Shown here: positions 27,801 through 36,148 of the stretch, one piece after another
How the letters are laid out: each line of letters begins with the position of its first letter
Numbering within the stretch: the first letter of the stretch is position 1
DNA from: a virus
Strand: one strand, 5' to 3'
IMG/VR virus record: IMGVR_UViG_3300032334_001937
Location: 1-64,000 of that record
DNA: 64,000 nucleotides
Translations under genes and position numbers: made by a program
Notes under the pieces: model-generated
Database searches by the model: none
What the model was told of the DNA's origin: nothing
What the model saw: only the letters and a program-made list of their open reading frames with translations

Positions 27801-29513
27801 TTAAGCGTTTACCTTCTTCTGAATCTTTACGACTAGAGCGGTAAGTGCTGTGATCTGCTTCTTAAGTGAAGCAATCATTGCAGAAACACTTGCAGATAGC
27901 TTGGCTACCGCATCAGATGCTTCCTGAGCTGCTGCTGTAGCAGCATCTGCAGCATCTGCAGCAGCAAGTGCTGCATCTGTGGCTGCGTTGGCTGCATCTG
28001 TTGCATCATTTGCAGCATCTCTTGCATCGTTAACTGGTGTGTTAACTACCTTTGCAGTTGCATTTACTACAACCTGACCTGCAGCAGGAAGTGATGCACC
28101 ACCTGTTGCAGAGATTGTTACAGTGTTTTCAGTCAAAGGCATAAATACCTTATATGTCTTTACTGTATCTGTATCAGTTGTAATTGATGTTGCTGTAAGA
28201 ACATCTGATCCTGAACCAAATGCATAAGTAGAAGTAATTCCACCTGTAGCAAATAGTGCAGAGTGTGTCTTACCTGAAACTGGAAGACCTGCTGCATCAA
28301 CAACCTGAACCTTGATAGTTGCTGCTTCACCTGGAAGATATTCAGCCTTATCAAATGTAAGCTTTACTGATGCTGCTGCTGCTTCTACACGAGTAGCAAC
28401 TGGAGCAGATACGATTGTGCCTGCTGCATTTCTAACTGTAATAGCAACTCCACCAGCCTTAACGCCAGTAAGAGTAAATGTTGCTACACCATCAACGATA
28501 GTTGCTGCTGTACCTGAATCAGATACTGTTGCTACATCAGATGAATTAGCATAAAGTGTTCCTGCTCCGACTGTTACGCCAGAAGCATCCTTTGCAACTG
28601 CCTTAACTGTAGTTGTGTTTGCACCAACTGCGATAACAGACTTAACTGGAGTTGCTACGATTGTAGCGATATCACCATAGAATGTTACCTGCTCTGTTGC
28701 AAGCACTGTACCTGTAAGTGTTGTAAGTGTAATTGTTCCAACTCCTGCTGTACCGTCAGCAAATACGCCAATGTAGTTGCCTGATGGGATTACTAGTGCA
28801 CGACCAAGAGCAGAGATAGTTGTAGCATTTGTGCCATAACCGATCAAACCTGTTCCTGAAACTGTTGCAAGAATTGACTCAGTTGCGTTTCCACCTGCAG
28901 CATTCTTAGGTGTAACAACGATAACTGCTGCTGCATCTGTTGATGTTGCCTTTGGTGCATACACTGAAGCATCTGCTGTTGCAGTTGTGACTTCACCAGC
29001 GTTTAGGACTGAAGTTGTTGTTGCTGCAGAAGGTGTAATATCTGCTGCCTTAACTGTTACTGTCCATGCAACTGATGGACCAGTTGATGGGCGAGTAGTA
29101 ATAATTCTTGCTTCGTATGTACCTGCAACTGATGGAGCAACCAATGAAACTGTAAACTTTGCAGTTACATATCCTGGTGTTCCAACTGTTGAGTTAACAT
29201 CAGCAGAAAGATTTCCTGCTGCAACTGCAACTGTAGCAGTTGTTGTTTCAAGCAATGTTAGTGTTGCATTCTTAGATGCACCTGTTGGTTGTAAGAACAT
29301 AGCAGAAAGCACTGTTGCTGTATCTGCTGCTGTTTCTGAGATAAACGACAAAGTTACTACTGCAGTTGCGGTTTCACCAGCAGTGATTGCATCTGTAGCA
29401 GAGTCAATCGTTAGTGAAGGTCCGATTACAGCAGCACTTGTCGGAAGTGCTGACATAACGCCAAAGGTCATAGCTGCAGCAAGACCTAGGGCAATTTTCT
29501 TAAATGAATTCAT
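27801..29513 (-). CDS. Secreted surface-layer-like protein with Ig domains
   Basis: The 570-residue protein has a clear signal peptide (MNSFKKIALGLAAAMTFGVM, cleaved near SAA). It continues with several beta-rich Ig-like repeats of about 90 residues (to about 490) and ends in an Ala/Asp helical linker with a Lys/Leu-rich coiled coil (SASVSAMIASLKKQITALTA). I recall the same layout from abundant surface proteins of low-GC aquatic actinobacteria. A likely role is coating the infected cell or virion. It has an AAGGAG ribosome site, and its own terminator follows. Confidence 0.78.
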   Translation of the reverse strand: MNSFKKIALGLAAAMTFGVMSALPTSAAVIGPSLTIDSATDAITAGETATAVVTLSFISETAADTATVLSAMFLQPTGASKNATLTLLETTTATVAVAAGNLSADVNSTVGTPGYVTAKFTVSLVAPSVAGTYEARIITTRPSTGPSVAWTVTVKAADITPSAATTTSVLNAGEVTTATADASVYAPKATSTDAAAVIVVTPKNAAGGNATESILATVSGTGLIGYGTNATTISALGRALVIPSGNYIGVFADGTAGVGTITLTTLTGTVLATEQVTFYGDIATIVATPVKSVIAVGANTTTVKAVAKDASGVTVGAGTLYANSSDVATVSDSGTAATIVDGVATFTLTGVKAGGVAITVRNAAGTIVSAPVATRVEAAAASVKLTFDKAEYLPGEAATIKVQVVDAAGLPVSGKTHSALFATGGITSTYAFGSGSDVLTATSITTDTDTVKTYKVFMPLTENTVTISATGGASLPAAGQVVVNATAKVVNTPVNDARDAANDATDAANAATDAALAAADAADAATAAAQEASDAVAKLSASVSAMIASLKKQITALTALVVKIQKKVNA

Positions 29514-29531
29514 TTTTCTCCTTGTTAGTTT

Positions 29532-31310
29532 TTATAATAAATTGAAATTATCAAGATAGTCCCGAACTTCTTCAGGCATTTCCCGACTATCCAATTCTAC
29601 CATACGTTGCTCTTGCTCTGCAAGTCGTTGCGATGAGCGTGACCAAGTATGAATATCAATCTCTATATTAGTATTCTTTGGTGTATGAGATAGAGCACCA
29701 AATACCGCACCAGTTACGGCATCCGATAAGTCCTTTGACTTTTTACGTGGGTGATCTACTTTTTTATCATTGATAATCTTAAGTTCAGACATTTCATCAA
29801 GCAGCAATGGGATATGTGGCATGGCAACACGCTCTTCATAAATCATCATTGCAAGGTCTTCATAATGTTTCTTACCAACAGAAACAGTATCAGTTCTTAT
29901 TCCCACTGCTTGAAGTTCCTGTTGAATATCAAATGATTGCCAGCGGTCAAATGTAACCATTCCAAGATTAAAGCCTTGTCTGCGAAGGTTTTGAATCCAT
30001 TGTTTTACTTCAGATAAATTGACTGGGCCTTCTACTTTTGGTTCCCACCAAACTACAGCATCAACAATAATAATTGGAGCAACTTGCTCATAGTCTTTAA
30101 CTACTTGTAGGTTTACCCATTTATCAACATGAGCAATTGCCACTGCACACTTATCGTGCTTTTGTGCAAGGTCAGCATGAACATAATAAACCTTATCTGG
30201 GTCTGGAACAAATGACTCATCAAACCTTTTATTATTATCAATTGGATTTCTAAGTGTCATACACTTTTCAAGCTTATCTTTTTGTTTAAAGAAAGCATCA
30301 GAAGCAAATGTTGGAACACAAGCAAAACGCTGCATGGCATCTCCCATGTCTGTAAAGAATGCTAACTTAAAGTCATCAATCTTTCTTGTTGGGTTTACTA
30401 CCCATGTTGGTCTCTTTAGTGCAAATACCCCAGGATATTTATATGCAACGATTTGATCTTCATCCCATCCAATATCTAAGTAATTGCCTTCAAGGTCATC
30501 TGGAAAGTCTGGATTCATAATAAATCTATGTGTATATGTAATTGTTTCTTTTTCCATTATTGAGTCTTCATATTTTTGTGAAATAAAGTCCCCTGGAAAA
30601 CGGGGGAATGAAAGTAGTGCAACCTTACCAAGGTCAGGAAAACGAGAGTCTACAGAAGCACGAAATGCCTTATAGATATTGTCTGCAGTTTTTCCCTGAT
30701 CATTTCCAGTTCCAACCTCTTGTGCAAAACCAGAAATTTCATCAAGTACTGCAAGAATCAAGTTCAAACCTTCGTGTGATTCTCTTTCTGAGTGACCAGA
30801 GTAAACCGTAATTGCTTTGTCAAACTCAATACTTTCAGCCTTAGCATTATACTTTCCTGCAAACCATTCAGACTTTTCAATCTTAGTTTTAAAGCCTTTG
30901 AAGAACACGTTCTTAGCTTGCTGAGCGTTAATAGCTACGTTAATAATATCAATTGCATCTCCTGCAGGCTTACCAAAGTATCTTGCAGGATCTTTTAAAC
31001 ATAGTAGTTTGTATACAATGTATGCACATGCTACAGTTGATGTAAAATCTTTTCCAGATCCCTTGCCAAGTTGCAGAATTACTTCATTTTTTGTATACTT
31101 TTTATAGTAACGATGGCCTTCTTCTGCTCCCATAATATCTACAAGATCTTCTTCTCTATAAATTTGGCTCATTGCTTCAACAATGTCATATTGTATATCT
31201 GACAATGGTGGCTGGTTTAGATATGATTCGCCCTCAACAAATGTTTTTGCATCAACAGGCATCTCTTCAAAGTTATTATTTTTTAATGCTTCAAGAAAAT
31301 CATTGAACAT
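29532..31310 (-). CDS. terL: Terminase large subunit
   Basis: The 592-residue protein packages phage DNA. The ATPase domain has a Walker A LQLGKGSGKDFT (about 80-91) and Walker B LILAVLDEISGF (about 185-196). The nuclease domain has VHADLAQKHDKCAVAI and VTFDRWQSF with the acidic residues, then DLSDAVTGAVFG. The ATG at 31310 is preferred over an upstream TTG. It overlaps the small subunit gene by 11 bases. Confidence 0.92.
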   Translation of the reverse strand: MFNDFLEALKNNNFEEMPVDAKTFVEGESYLNQPPLSDIQYDIVEAMSQIYREEDLVDIMGAEEGHRYYKKYTKNEVILQLGKGSGKDFTSTVACAYIVYKLLCLKDPARYFGKPAGDAIDIINVAINAQQAKNVFFKGFKTKIEKSEWFAGKYNAKAESIEFDKAITVYSGHSERESHEGLNLILAVLDEISGFAQEVGTGNDQGKTADNIYKAFRASVDSRFPDLGKVALLSFPRFPGDFISQKYEDSIMEKETITYTHRFIMNPDFPDDLEGNYLDIGWDEDQIVAYKYPGVFALKRPTWVVNPTRKIDDFKLAFFTDMGDAMQRFACVPTFASDAFFKQKDKLEKCMTLRNPIDNNKRFDESFVPDPDKVYYVHADLAQKHDKCAVAIAHVDKWVNLQVVKDYEQVAPIIIVDAVVWWEPKVEGPVNLSEVKQWIQNLRRQGFNLGMVTFDRWQSFDIQQELQAVGIRTDTVSVGKKHYEDLAMMIYEERVAMPHIPLLLDEMSELKIINDKKVDHPRKKSKDLSDAVTGAVFGALSHTPKNTNIEIDIHTWSRSSQRLAEQEQRMVELDSREMPEEVRDYLDNFNLL

Positions 31311-31836
31311 CGTGGACAACTGTAATCACTTCCCCATCTTTTGCAACAGAAGAAAGTCTGTGCATAATTAGGTCACGAATTTCTGGATGAGAAGATGCAA
31401 TATCTCTTAATATTGCAACAAGTGTTTCCTGACGTTTTTCAATCTCAACCATTTCTTCTGCAAGTTCCTTGTTCTCAAGAAGTCCTGCTTTTTGAAGCAT
31501 GTCAATTCTTGCTTTTTCAATATCAACAACAAGTTTAATTGCTTGAGTCTTTGCACTAAGATTATTAGTCATAGTTGCTTCATCAATAACTTCATAAGAT
31601 TTTGTAATCAGTTTACTATAGTGTGCATCCATTGCTGCAAGTGCTTCCTTTGCACGAGCACGGATTGCGTCATTAGCAGAAGCCATAACCTTCCACTCAT
31701 TAATAAGTTCTACAACACGAACTCTTGGTATTGCAAGCTCTTTAGAAATTCTTGTTGGGTCAGTACCCTTTAGGTACTCTGCAACAACTTGGTTTACCTG
31801 ATCAAGATGTTTAACTAGATCTTCTTCAGTTGACAT
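31300..31836 (-). CDS. terS: Terminase small subunit
   Basis: The 178-residue protein has an N-terminal helix-turn-helix-like region (TRISKELAIPRVRVVELINEW) and a long helical C-terminus, as in DNA-recognition terminase subunits. It lies directly upstream of terL and overlaps it. AGAGGGAAAAT precedes the ATG. Confidence 0.8.
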   Translation of the reverse strand: MSTEEDLVKHLDQVNQVVAEYLKGTDPTRISKELAIPRVRVVELINEWKVMASANDAIRARAKEALAAMDAHYSKLITKSYEVIDEATMTNNLSAKTQAIKLVVDIEKARIDMLQKAGLLENKELAEEMVEIEKRQETLVAILRDIASSHPEIRDLIMHRLSSVAKDGEVITVVHDVQ

Positions 31837-32068
31837 ATTTTCCCTCTAGTCTATTTATTTCATCCTTGATATAAAAGATTGCTTTTTCAAGATCTTGAAT
31901 AGTCTTTGACTCATCTTTAAGTCCTGCTCTCCAAAGATATTTAAATGCATTACCAATGTTAAAATTACGATGACGGGTAATCTGAATACACTCAACACCA
32001 GAAGGATCTGTTGTATAATGAAGTGGATGGTTAACTTGATCAACCGTAATGCTTAGGTTGTCACTCAT
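31826..32068 (-). CDS. DUF3310-like phage protein
   Basis: From the ATG at 32068 the 80-residue product contains VNHPLHYTTDPSGVECIQITRH, the DUF3310 signature (HPxHY...ECI). This small family occurs in many phages, sometimes linked to nucleotide kinases, with no proven role. GGAGG lies six bases before the ATG, overlapping the preceding gene's end. Confidence 0.82.
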   Translation of the reverse strand: MSDNLSITVDQVNHPLHYTTDPSGVECIQITRHRNFNIGNAFKYLWRAGLKDESKTIQDLEKAIFYIKDEINRLEGKYVN

Positions 32069-32183
32069 CATCTTCCTCCCAATCAAATGCTTCTGGCATT
32101 CCCTTTAATGTAAATACAGCATAAGTTAATCCAACAGCACATACTGCTGCAACAAATGTTACAAACTTATGAAACTTATTCAT
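32061..32183 (-). CDS. 40-residue membrane peptide with acidic tail
   Basis: MNKFHKFVTFVAAVCAVGL starts one helix, followed by a tail ending DWEEDDE. It overlaps the DUF3310 gene by eight bases and the HTH gene by four. It has the look of a conserved small actinophage membrane protein. Confidence 0.55.
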   Translation of the reverse strand: MNKFHKFVTFVAAVCAVGLTYAVFTLKGMPEAFDWEEDDE

Positions 32184-32335
32184 CTTTTTGACTTCCTTAG
32201 TCCAAATTTAGCAAGGTATACATAGATAGTTTCTACGCTTGTACCGCACTCTTTTGCAATATCTTGTGGAGACTTTTTATCCATAAGGAACCTCTTACGA
32301 AGCCAAGTCTCGCTAGTATATAGTTTAGCAGCCAT
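32180..32335 (-). CDS. Small HTH protein
   Basis: The 51-residue product from the ATG at 32335 (MAAKLYTSETWLRKRFLMDK) has a helix-turn-helix with SPQDIAKECGTSVETIYVYL, and a basic tail. It could be a DNA-binding accessory. The longer frame to 32437 lies inside the RuvC-like gene and is unlikely. Confidence 0.65.
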   Translation of the reverse strand: MAAKLYTSETWLRKRFLMDKKSPQDIAKECGTSVETIYVYLAKFGLRKSKR

Positions 32336-32339
32336 AGTG

Positions 32340-32930
32340 TTATTTGTCAACCCCAATAGCCTTACCCCAGTTATTGATAGCCCAGTGCCCAATACCGCAA
32401 GCATCTGCCACATCATTATCAGTAATAGCTTTATCATAGATTGTATTTATAAACTTAATAGTTCTTTCTTTGCGTAGGTTACGCTCATAAGTTTTGTACC
32501 ATGAAACAGACTTACCAGGGTGCTGTGCACGAATATAAAGTTGTTCATCTTTTGATATCTTCTTGTTTCCAATATAGTTTTGCCACGTAATAGGAGATAC
32601 TTTTCCAAAGGTATCAATACCAGATAGGCCTGCTGCACCAAGAAGTGCACCCTGTACAAGAGCAAGATCGGCAGCAGTCTTAGGGCTATTCATGAAAACC
32701 GTATGCTCAATAACTATGGCATCAACCATGTTGAACTGATCAAATAATCCCTTTGTTTTCTTGCATGCGTCTGCTACCTTTTCATATATATCATTACCGC
32801 TAAAATTAATCTTTCCAATTGTTCCAAGGTTTTTAAATGAATAAAAAGCAAAAGCAAGACTATTAGTGCTAGCATCTATTGCACAAATATTATTTGGTTG
32901 CACTGGTCCGCCCCACTTAGTCTTGTTCAT
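32340..32930 (-). CDS. RuvC-like Holliday junction resolvase
   Basis: The product (196 residues from the ATG at 32930) has the RNase-H-fold motifs of RuvC: NICAIDASTNSLAFAF (first Asp), DAIVIEHTVFMNSP (Glu) and ITDNDVADACGIGHWA (C-terminal Asp pair). It resolves branched DNA before packaging. It is longer than bacterial RuvC (about 170 residues). It overlaps the zinc-finger gene upstream. Confidence 0.85.
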   Translation of the reverse strand: MNKTKWGGPVQPNNICAIDASTNSLAFAFYSFKNLGTIGKINFSGNDIYEKVADACKKTKGLFDQFNMVDAIVIEHTVFMNSPKTAADLALVQGALLGAAGLSGIDTFGKVSPITWQNYIGNKKISKDEQLYIRAQHPGKSVSWYKTYERNLRKERTIKFINTIYDKAITDNDVADACGIGHWAINNWGKAIGVDK

Positions 32931-33207
32931 ATTCAATAAAACCTTTTAACTCTTTTAACATCTTATCAACTGATTTTTTACTAATATTACAATTAGAACA
33001 GAAGCCTGAGTCGTTGTAGATTGAAAGATCAACTCCACAACCACCCAAGCATTTTCTGATCTTACCTATTCTCTTTTGTCTACGAGTTGCTTGATAGCGC
33101 TCTGCTATCTTTTCTTTTGTAGCTTCGTCTCTACAAGATTCACTGCAGTAAATCTGGTAAGAAACTTTTGGTGTGAAATAATTATCACATCTGCTACAAA
33201 GTTTCAC
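32917..33207 (-). CDS. Double zinc-finger protein
   Basis: The 96-residue protein has CSRCDNYF and CSESCRD (one treble-clef-like zinc finger) and later CLGGCGVDL and FCSNCN. A GTG start with GGAGGAATTGA upstream is used. It may bind DNA or RNA during recombination. Confidence 0.65.
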   Translation of the reverse strand: MKLCSRCDNYFTPKVSYQIYCSESCRDEATKEKIAERYQATRRQKRIGKIRKCLGGCGVDLSIYNDSGFCSNCNISKKSVDKMLKELKGFIEYEQD

Positions 33208-34027
33208 TCAATTCCTCCAGAGAAGCAATCTTAATAGTTCCATCTCCAGCTTCAGCACATGCTGCCTTTACTGGACATGTTTTACAAATCTTTGAATTAC
33301 CACGATAGTTCTTTGTTGGGATGGTTTGATCATTCCATGCCTTGCGAACTTCTCTCATCCAATTAAAAGCATAGTCAACCCACTGGCGATAACCATCATT
33401 TACTTCTATTGGAATAATCATCAAGTCATGGTTATTTTTATTCTCATAAATAAGTGCACCCTTTTGCTTGCCAAGAATCTTCATATAAATCAACAGCTGA
33501 ACTAGGTGTCCAGCCTTTGGCTTATTTGTTTTCTTACGATACTCAAAAGCTTCACTCATCATTGTCTTAATTTCTCCAATGATTTCTTCACCCTCCCAAT
33601 TAAGCATTACGTCTCCGTAACCAAAGATTGGTGGGTCATTTGCAATAACCTTAAACTCTGTTGTCTTTTCACCCTTATCATTTACATATGGAACAGCAAC
33701 ACCAGAAGCAAGCATTGCTCCTTGAATTCTGTCGTGTCCCATAGTTCCTGCACTCATATTAGCAACACCATATGCGTCTGTGTAATCATCAAAAACATTA
33801 CCATTAAATGCAAGATACCAGTATCGTGGACACTGGCCATGCTGATATGCAATTGTTGATGGAGCAAATGTTTTCTTTGTGGTCATCTTTGGACCACGAC
33901 TAACTGTATATCCAGAATTAATCTTAGCTATCATATCCTCAGCATTGAAGATTGTATTTTGCTTAGTGATTGCTTCTTTCTTTTCTGCTTCTTTTAACAT
34001 AACCTGCTTTAGTAAACTTTTTGTCAT
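33194..34027 (-). CDS. Cas4/RecB-like PD-(D/E)XK nuclease
   Basis: The 277-residue protein has the nuclease core GYGDVMLNWEGEEIIGEIKT (Asp...E-x-K), a helix HLVQLLIYMKILG, and a cysteine set for a Fe-S cluster: Cys in GQCPRYW plus ICKTCPVKAAC. That is the AddB/Cas4 arrangement. No CRISPR array or other Cas gene is present, so it likely serves recombination or end processing. It has an AGGGGAA ribosome site and an extended -10 (34051-34059). Confidence 0.82.
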   Translation of the reverse strand: MTKSLLKQVMLKEAEKKEAITKQNTIFNAEDMIAKINSGYTVSRGPKMTTKKTFAPSTIAYQHGQCPRYWYLAFNGNVFDDYTDAYGVANMSAGTMGHDRIQGAMLASGVAVPYVNDKGEKTTEFKVIANDPPIFGYGDVMLNWEGEEIIGEIKTMMSEAFEYRKKTNKPKAGHLVQLLIYMKILGKQKGALIYENKNNHDLMIIPIEVNDGYRQWVDYAFNWMREVRKAWNDQTIPTKNYRGNSKICKTCPVKAACAEAGDGTIKIASLEELSETL

Positions 34028-34050
34028 TTTTTATTCCCCTTGTTTATATA

Positions 34051-34059
34051 AGTATAGCA
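34051..34059 (-). promoter_or_regulatory. Extended -10 before 34027
   Basis: The minus strand reads TGCTATACT (the -10 hexamer is 34051-34056), 23 bases before the ATG at 34027 with AGGGGAA between. No good -35 is seen. Confidence 0.5.
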
Positions 34060-34061
34060 GG

Positions 34062-34376
34062 TTAGCGCATTATATACTTGAGTGCTGACACCAAGTTATT
34101 GATAGATTCCGCTGCTGTGTAATAAATGTTCTTCTTTGCACGATCATTCTTATCTACATTAGCCATCCAAGTAGCCTTAAAAGCCATCTTTGCTGCAATG
34201 GCCTGTAGTCTAACAATCTCAATACTTGCTACTTGGGTTGGAATATCTGGCTTAATAATTACCTTTGCAATAAATATTAGGGCAGCAGTTAGCTCTTCGT
34301 CTTGCATATAATCTGCAATCTCTGTCAAACCATTTACCATATCTAGTGTTGTTTGCTGTGGTCCTATTTCAGTCAT
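34062..34376 (-). CDS. Hypothetical helical protein
   Basis: The 104-residue protein is mostly helical. A block LTEIADYMQDEELTAALIFIAKVI and an AAKMAFKATWMANVDK segment resemble an actinophage family of unknown role. GAGGGGGAACAAA precedes the ATG. Confidence 0.6.
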   Translation of the reverse strand: MTEIGPQQTTLDMVNGLTEIADYMQDEELTAALIFIAKVIIKPDIPTQVASIEIVRLQAIAAKMAFKATWMANVDKNDRAKKNIYYTAAESINNLVSALKYIMR

Positions 34377-34662
34377 TTTGTTCCCCCTCTGTTAGTTGCT
34401 CTAATAGTTCTACTTCAATTACTGCTAATCTTACCTTGGCATTACCATCGCCTAAAATAATAAAAATTGCTGGATCGTTATGATTTTTAATAGCATCTGT
34501 AACTGCTTTAGCCCAGATATCTTTATTTATCGTTATACCCTTTGGATACTCCTTAAAGTCTACAGTAAAGTTTCTCCAAGTTGCATCACCTTTATGTGTG
34601 CCACGTCCAGAGTTCTTGTGCTGTTTAGCTCCAAGTCTTTTTGACTCACTTCTTTCGCTCAT
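34369..34662 (-). CDS. PD-(D/E)XK endonuclease (RecU/Holliday-like)
   Basis: The 97-residue protein begins KRLGAKQHKNSGRGTHKGDATW, then FTVDFKEY: a Gly-rich basic loop followed by an Asp...D-x-K, the pattern of small PD-(D/E)XK resolvases annotated as Holliday junction enzymes in actinophages. With the RuvC-like gene it gives two resolvase types. It overlaps both neighbours. Confidence 0.7.
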   Translation of the reverse strand: MSERSESKRLGAKQHKNSGRGTHKGDATWRNFTVDFKEYPKGITINKDIWAKAVTDAIKNHNDPAIFIILGDGNAKVRLAVIEVELLEQLTEGEQND

Positions 34663-34825
34663 AGTCCTTCTTTGTTAAAATTAGTGGAACCCTTGATATA
34701 TGTTTTTGTGAGCACATCCAAGTAAGGTCAGCAGTTTCAATCCAAAGGCGAAGTGACCTAACTTCTTCTTTACACGATTGACAATTAAACTTACCGTTAA
34801 AAACTTTAAACTTTTCGTTAGACAT
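34646..34825 (-). CDS. 59-residue zinc-ribbon-like protein
   Basis: The ORF (MSNEKFKVFNGKFNCQSC start) has CxxC at residues 15-18, LRLWIETADLTWMCSQKH, and a third Cys near His. It overlaps the recA stop region by 8 bases and the nuclease start by 17. No role is known. Confidence 0.6.
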   Translation of the reverse strand: MSNEKFKVFNGKFNCQSCKEEVRSLRLWIETADLTWMCSQKHISRVPLILTKKDYERKK

Positions 34826-35831
34826 TTAACAACTTACTTCTAAGAGATTCTTGTAAATCAAGATCTTCTCTAACACGATTGATAAAACCTTCACGACCTT
34901 GAACCTTTGTTCCATCTTCAAGTTTATACCAGGCACCTGTGCGCTCTACAAGACCTGCTAGTTCAGCAGTGTCAACAAGATCACCGATACCATCAATACC
35001 AACATTATCGCCTCTAAAATAAAAGTCGTATTCACCGCTTTGGAAACCAGCAGATGTTTTAGAGAATTGTAACTCCCACTTAACCTTACGACCAATTTTT
35101 TCTTCAATCAGTTTATCTCCTACCTGAATCTTTCCCTTAATCGCTTGATTATCTGACTCAGAGGAAAACAACTTAATAACAGTTGAGGAATAAAACTTAG
35201 TAGCCTGACCACCAGAAGGCTGCTGGCTAGTATACATAGCACTAATATTGTTACGAGACTGAGAAATAAGAACAAGCAAAGTTGGCTTAACTTTATTGTT
35301 TGCATAGTTAAGCATCTTCCACGCATTACTAAAGTCTCTAGACTCAGCACCAATTTGCTTGGTATTCTCAAGTTGCTTAAGTTCATCTGTGTCCTTCTCA
35401 AAATAAATAGCAGGCAGCAGGGATGTAATACTGTCTACAACAATTATATCAACACCAGCATTCATTAGGCTTGTGCCAACATCTACCATCTCATTAATGG
35501 TTCTTGCTTGTGAATAAATAAGCTTTGTTGAATCTACCCCAAGCTTTTCAGCCCATGCAGAATCATATGACATTTCAGCATCAATCCATGCACAAACCTT
35601 GCCTTCTTTTTGTGCTTGACCAATCATTTGAAGGCACAGAGAAGACTTAGCAGAAGACTTAGAACCCCAGATAAGAACCTGACGACCATAAGGCAAACCA
35701 CCCTTTAAAGCCCTGTTAAGGCCAAAGCTAGGTGTTCCTGCATAGTCAACTTTTTGCCCTGTAGCATCTCCAAGACGCTTACGAATGCGTGGATCTAACT
35801 GTGCTAATACTTCTTCCATTGTTACTGACAT
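34818..35831 (-). CDS. recA: RecA-like recombinase
   Basis: The 337-residue protein has a RecA core: Walker A GSKSSAKSS (56-64), a Walker B-like strand VDIIVVDSITSLLP, and SKTSAGFQSGEYDF. It promotes strand exchange or DNA repair and would help recombination-dependent replication. It is divergent from host RecA in the Walker A. It starts in TAATG overlap with the MazG-like gene. Confidence 0.85.
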   Translation of the reverse strand: MSVTMEEVLAQLDPRIRKRLGDATGQKVDYAGTPSFGLNRALKGGLPYGRQVLIWGSKSSAKSSLCLQMIGQAQKEGKVCAWIDAEMSYDSAWAEKLGVDSTKLIYSQARTINEMVDVGTSLMNAGVDIIVVDSITSLLPAIYFEKDTDELKQLENTKQIGAESRDFSNAWKMLNYANNKVKPTLLVLISQSRNNISAMYTSQQPSGGQATKFYSSTVIKLFSSESDNQAIKGKIQVGDKLIEEKIGRKVKWELQFSKTSAGFQSGEYDFYFRGDNVGIDGIGDLVDTAELAGLVERTGAWYKLEDGTKVQGREGFINRVREDLDLQESLRSKLLNV

Positions 35832-36148
35832 TAAAATTTTACCCCGTGTTTTTCTGGTCTAGTCTTGTTAAACTCTGATTTTTGCTTAAGAATATAGTCA
35901 AGTGATTCTCTAGTATACCCTGCTTCAACCATTCCTGCATAAAGATCTAGCGTACGAATAATAATATCTGCAAATTCTTTAGCAATCTCTTCTTCGCCTT
36001 TATCTTTACGCACTGCCTCCATTACTTCAACAACTTCAGATACAATCATCATTAGTTGTTTAGCAACAAAGATATCGTCAATATCATCTGGCCAAAAACC
36101 TTTTTCAACTGCTACCTTGTGCAAATCAATTGCTAGCTGATCAAACAT
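35831..36148 (-). CDS. MazG-like nucleotide pyrophosphohydrolase
   Basis: The 105-residue protein has the MazG-like acidic helices: IVSEVVEVMEAVRKDKG and KEFADIIIRTLDLYAG, which bind magnesium. It hydrolyses non-canonical or stress NTPs. It overlaps the DNA polymerase gene by 8 bases and has a GGAGGATG ribosome site. Confidence 0.82.
   Translation of the reverse strand: MFDQLAIDLHKVAVEKGFWPDDIDDIFVAKQLMMIVSEVVEVMEAVRKDKGEEEIAKEFADIIIRTLDLYAGMVEAGYTRESLDYILKQKSEFNKTRPEKHGVKF

Noticed and set aside
28987-29559. 190-aa plus-strand ORF opposite the S-layer-like gene
   Set aside because: It mirrors the Val/Ala/Thr-rich sense codons and runs past the true start; no independent support.
32336-32437. 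N-terminal extension of the small HTH protein
   Set aside because: That part overlaps the RuvC-like gene and has no ribosome site; the ATG at 32335 fits the HTH domain.
33194-34027. CRISPR-Cas system suggested by the Cas4-like nuclease
   Set aside because: No direct-repeat array with regular spacers and no other Cas gene is present in the window.
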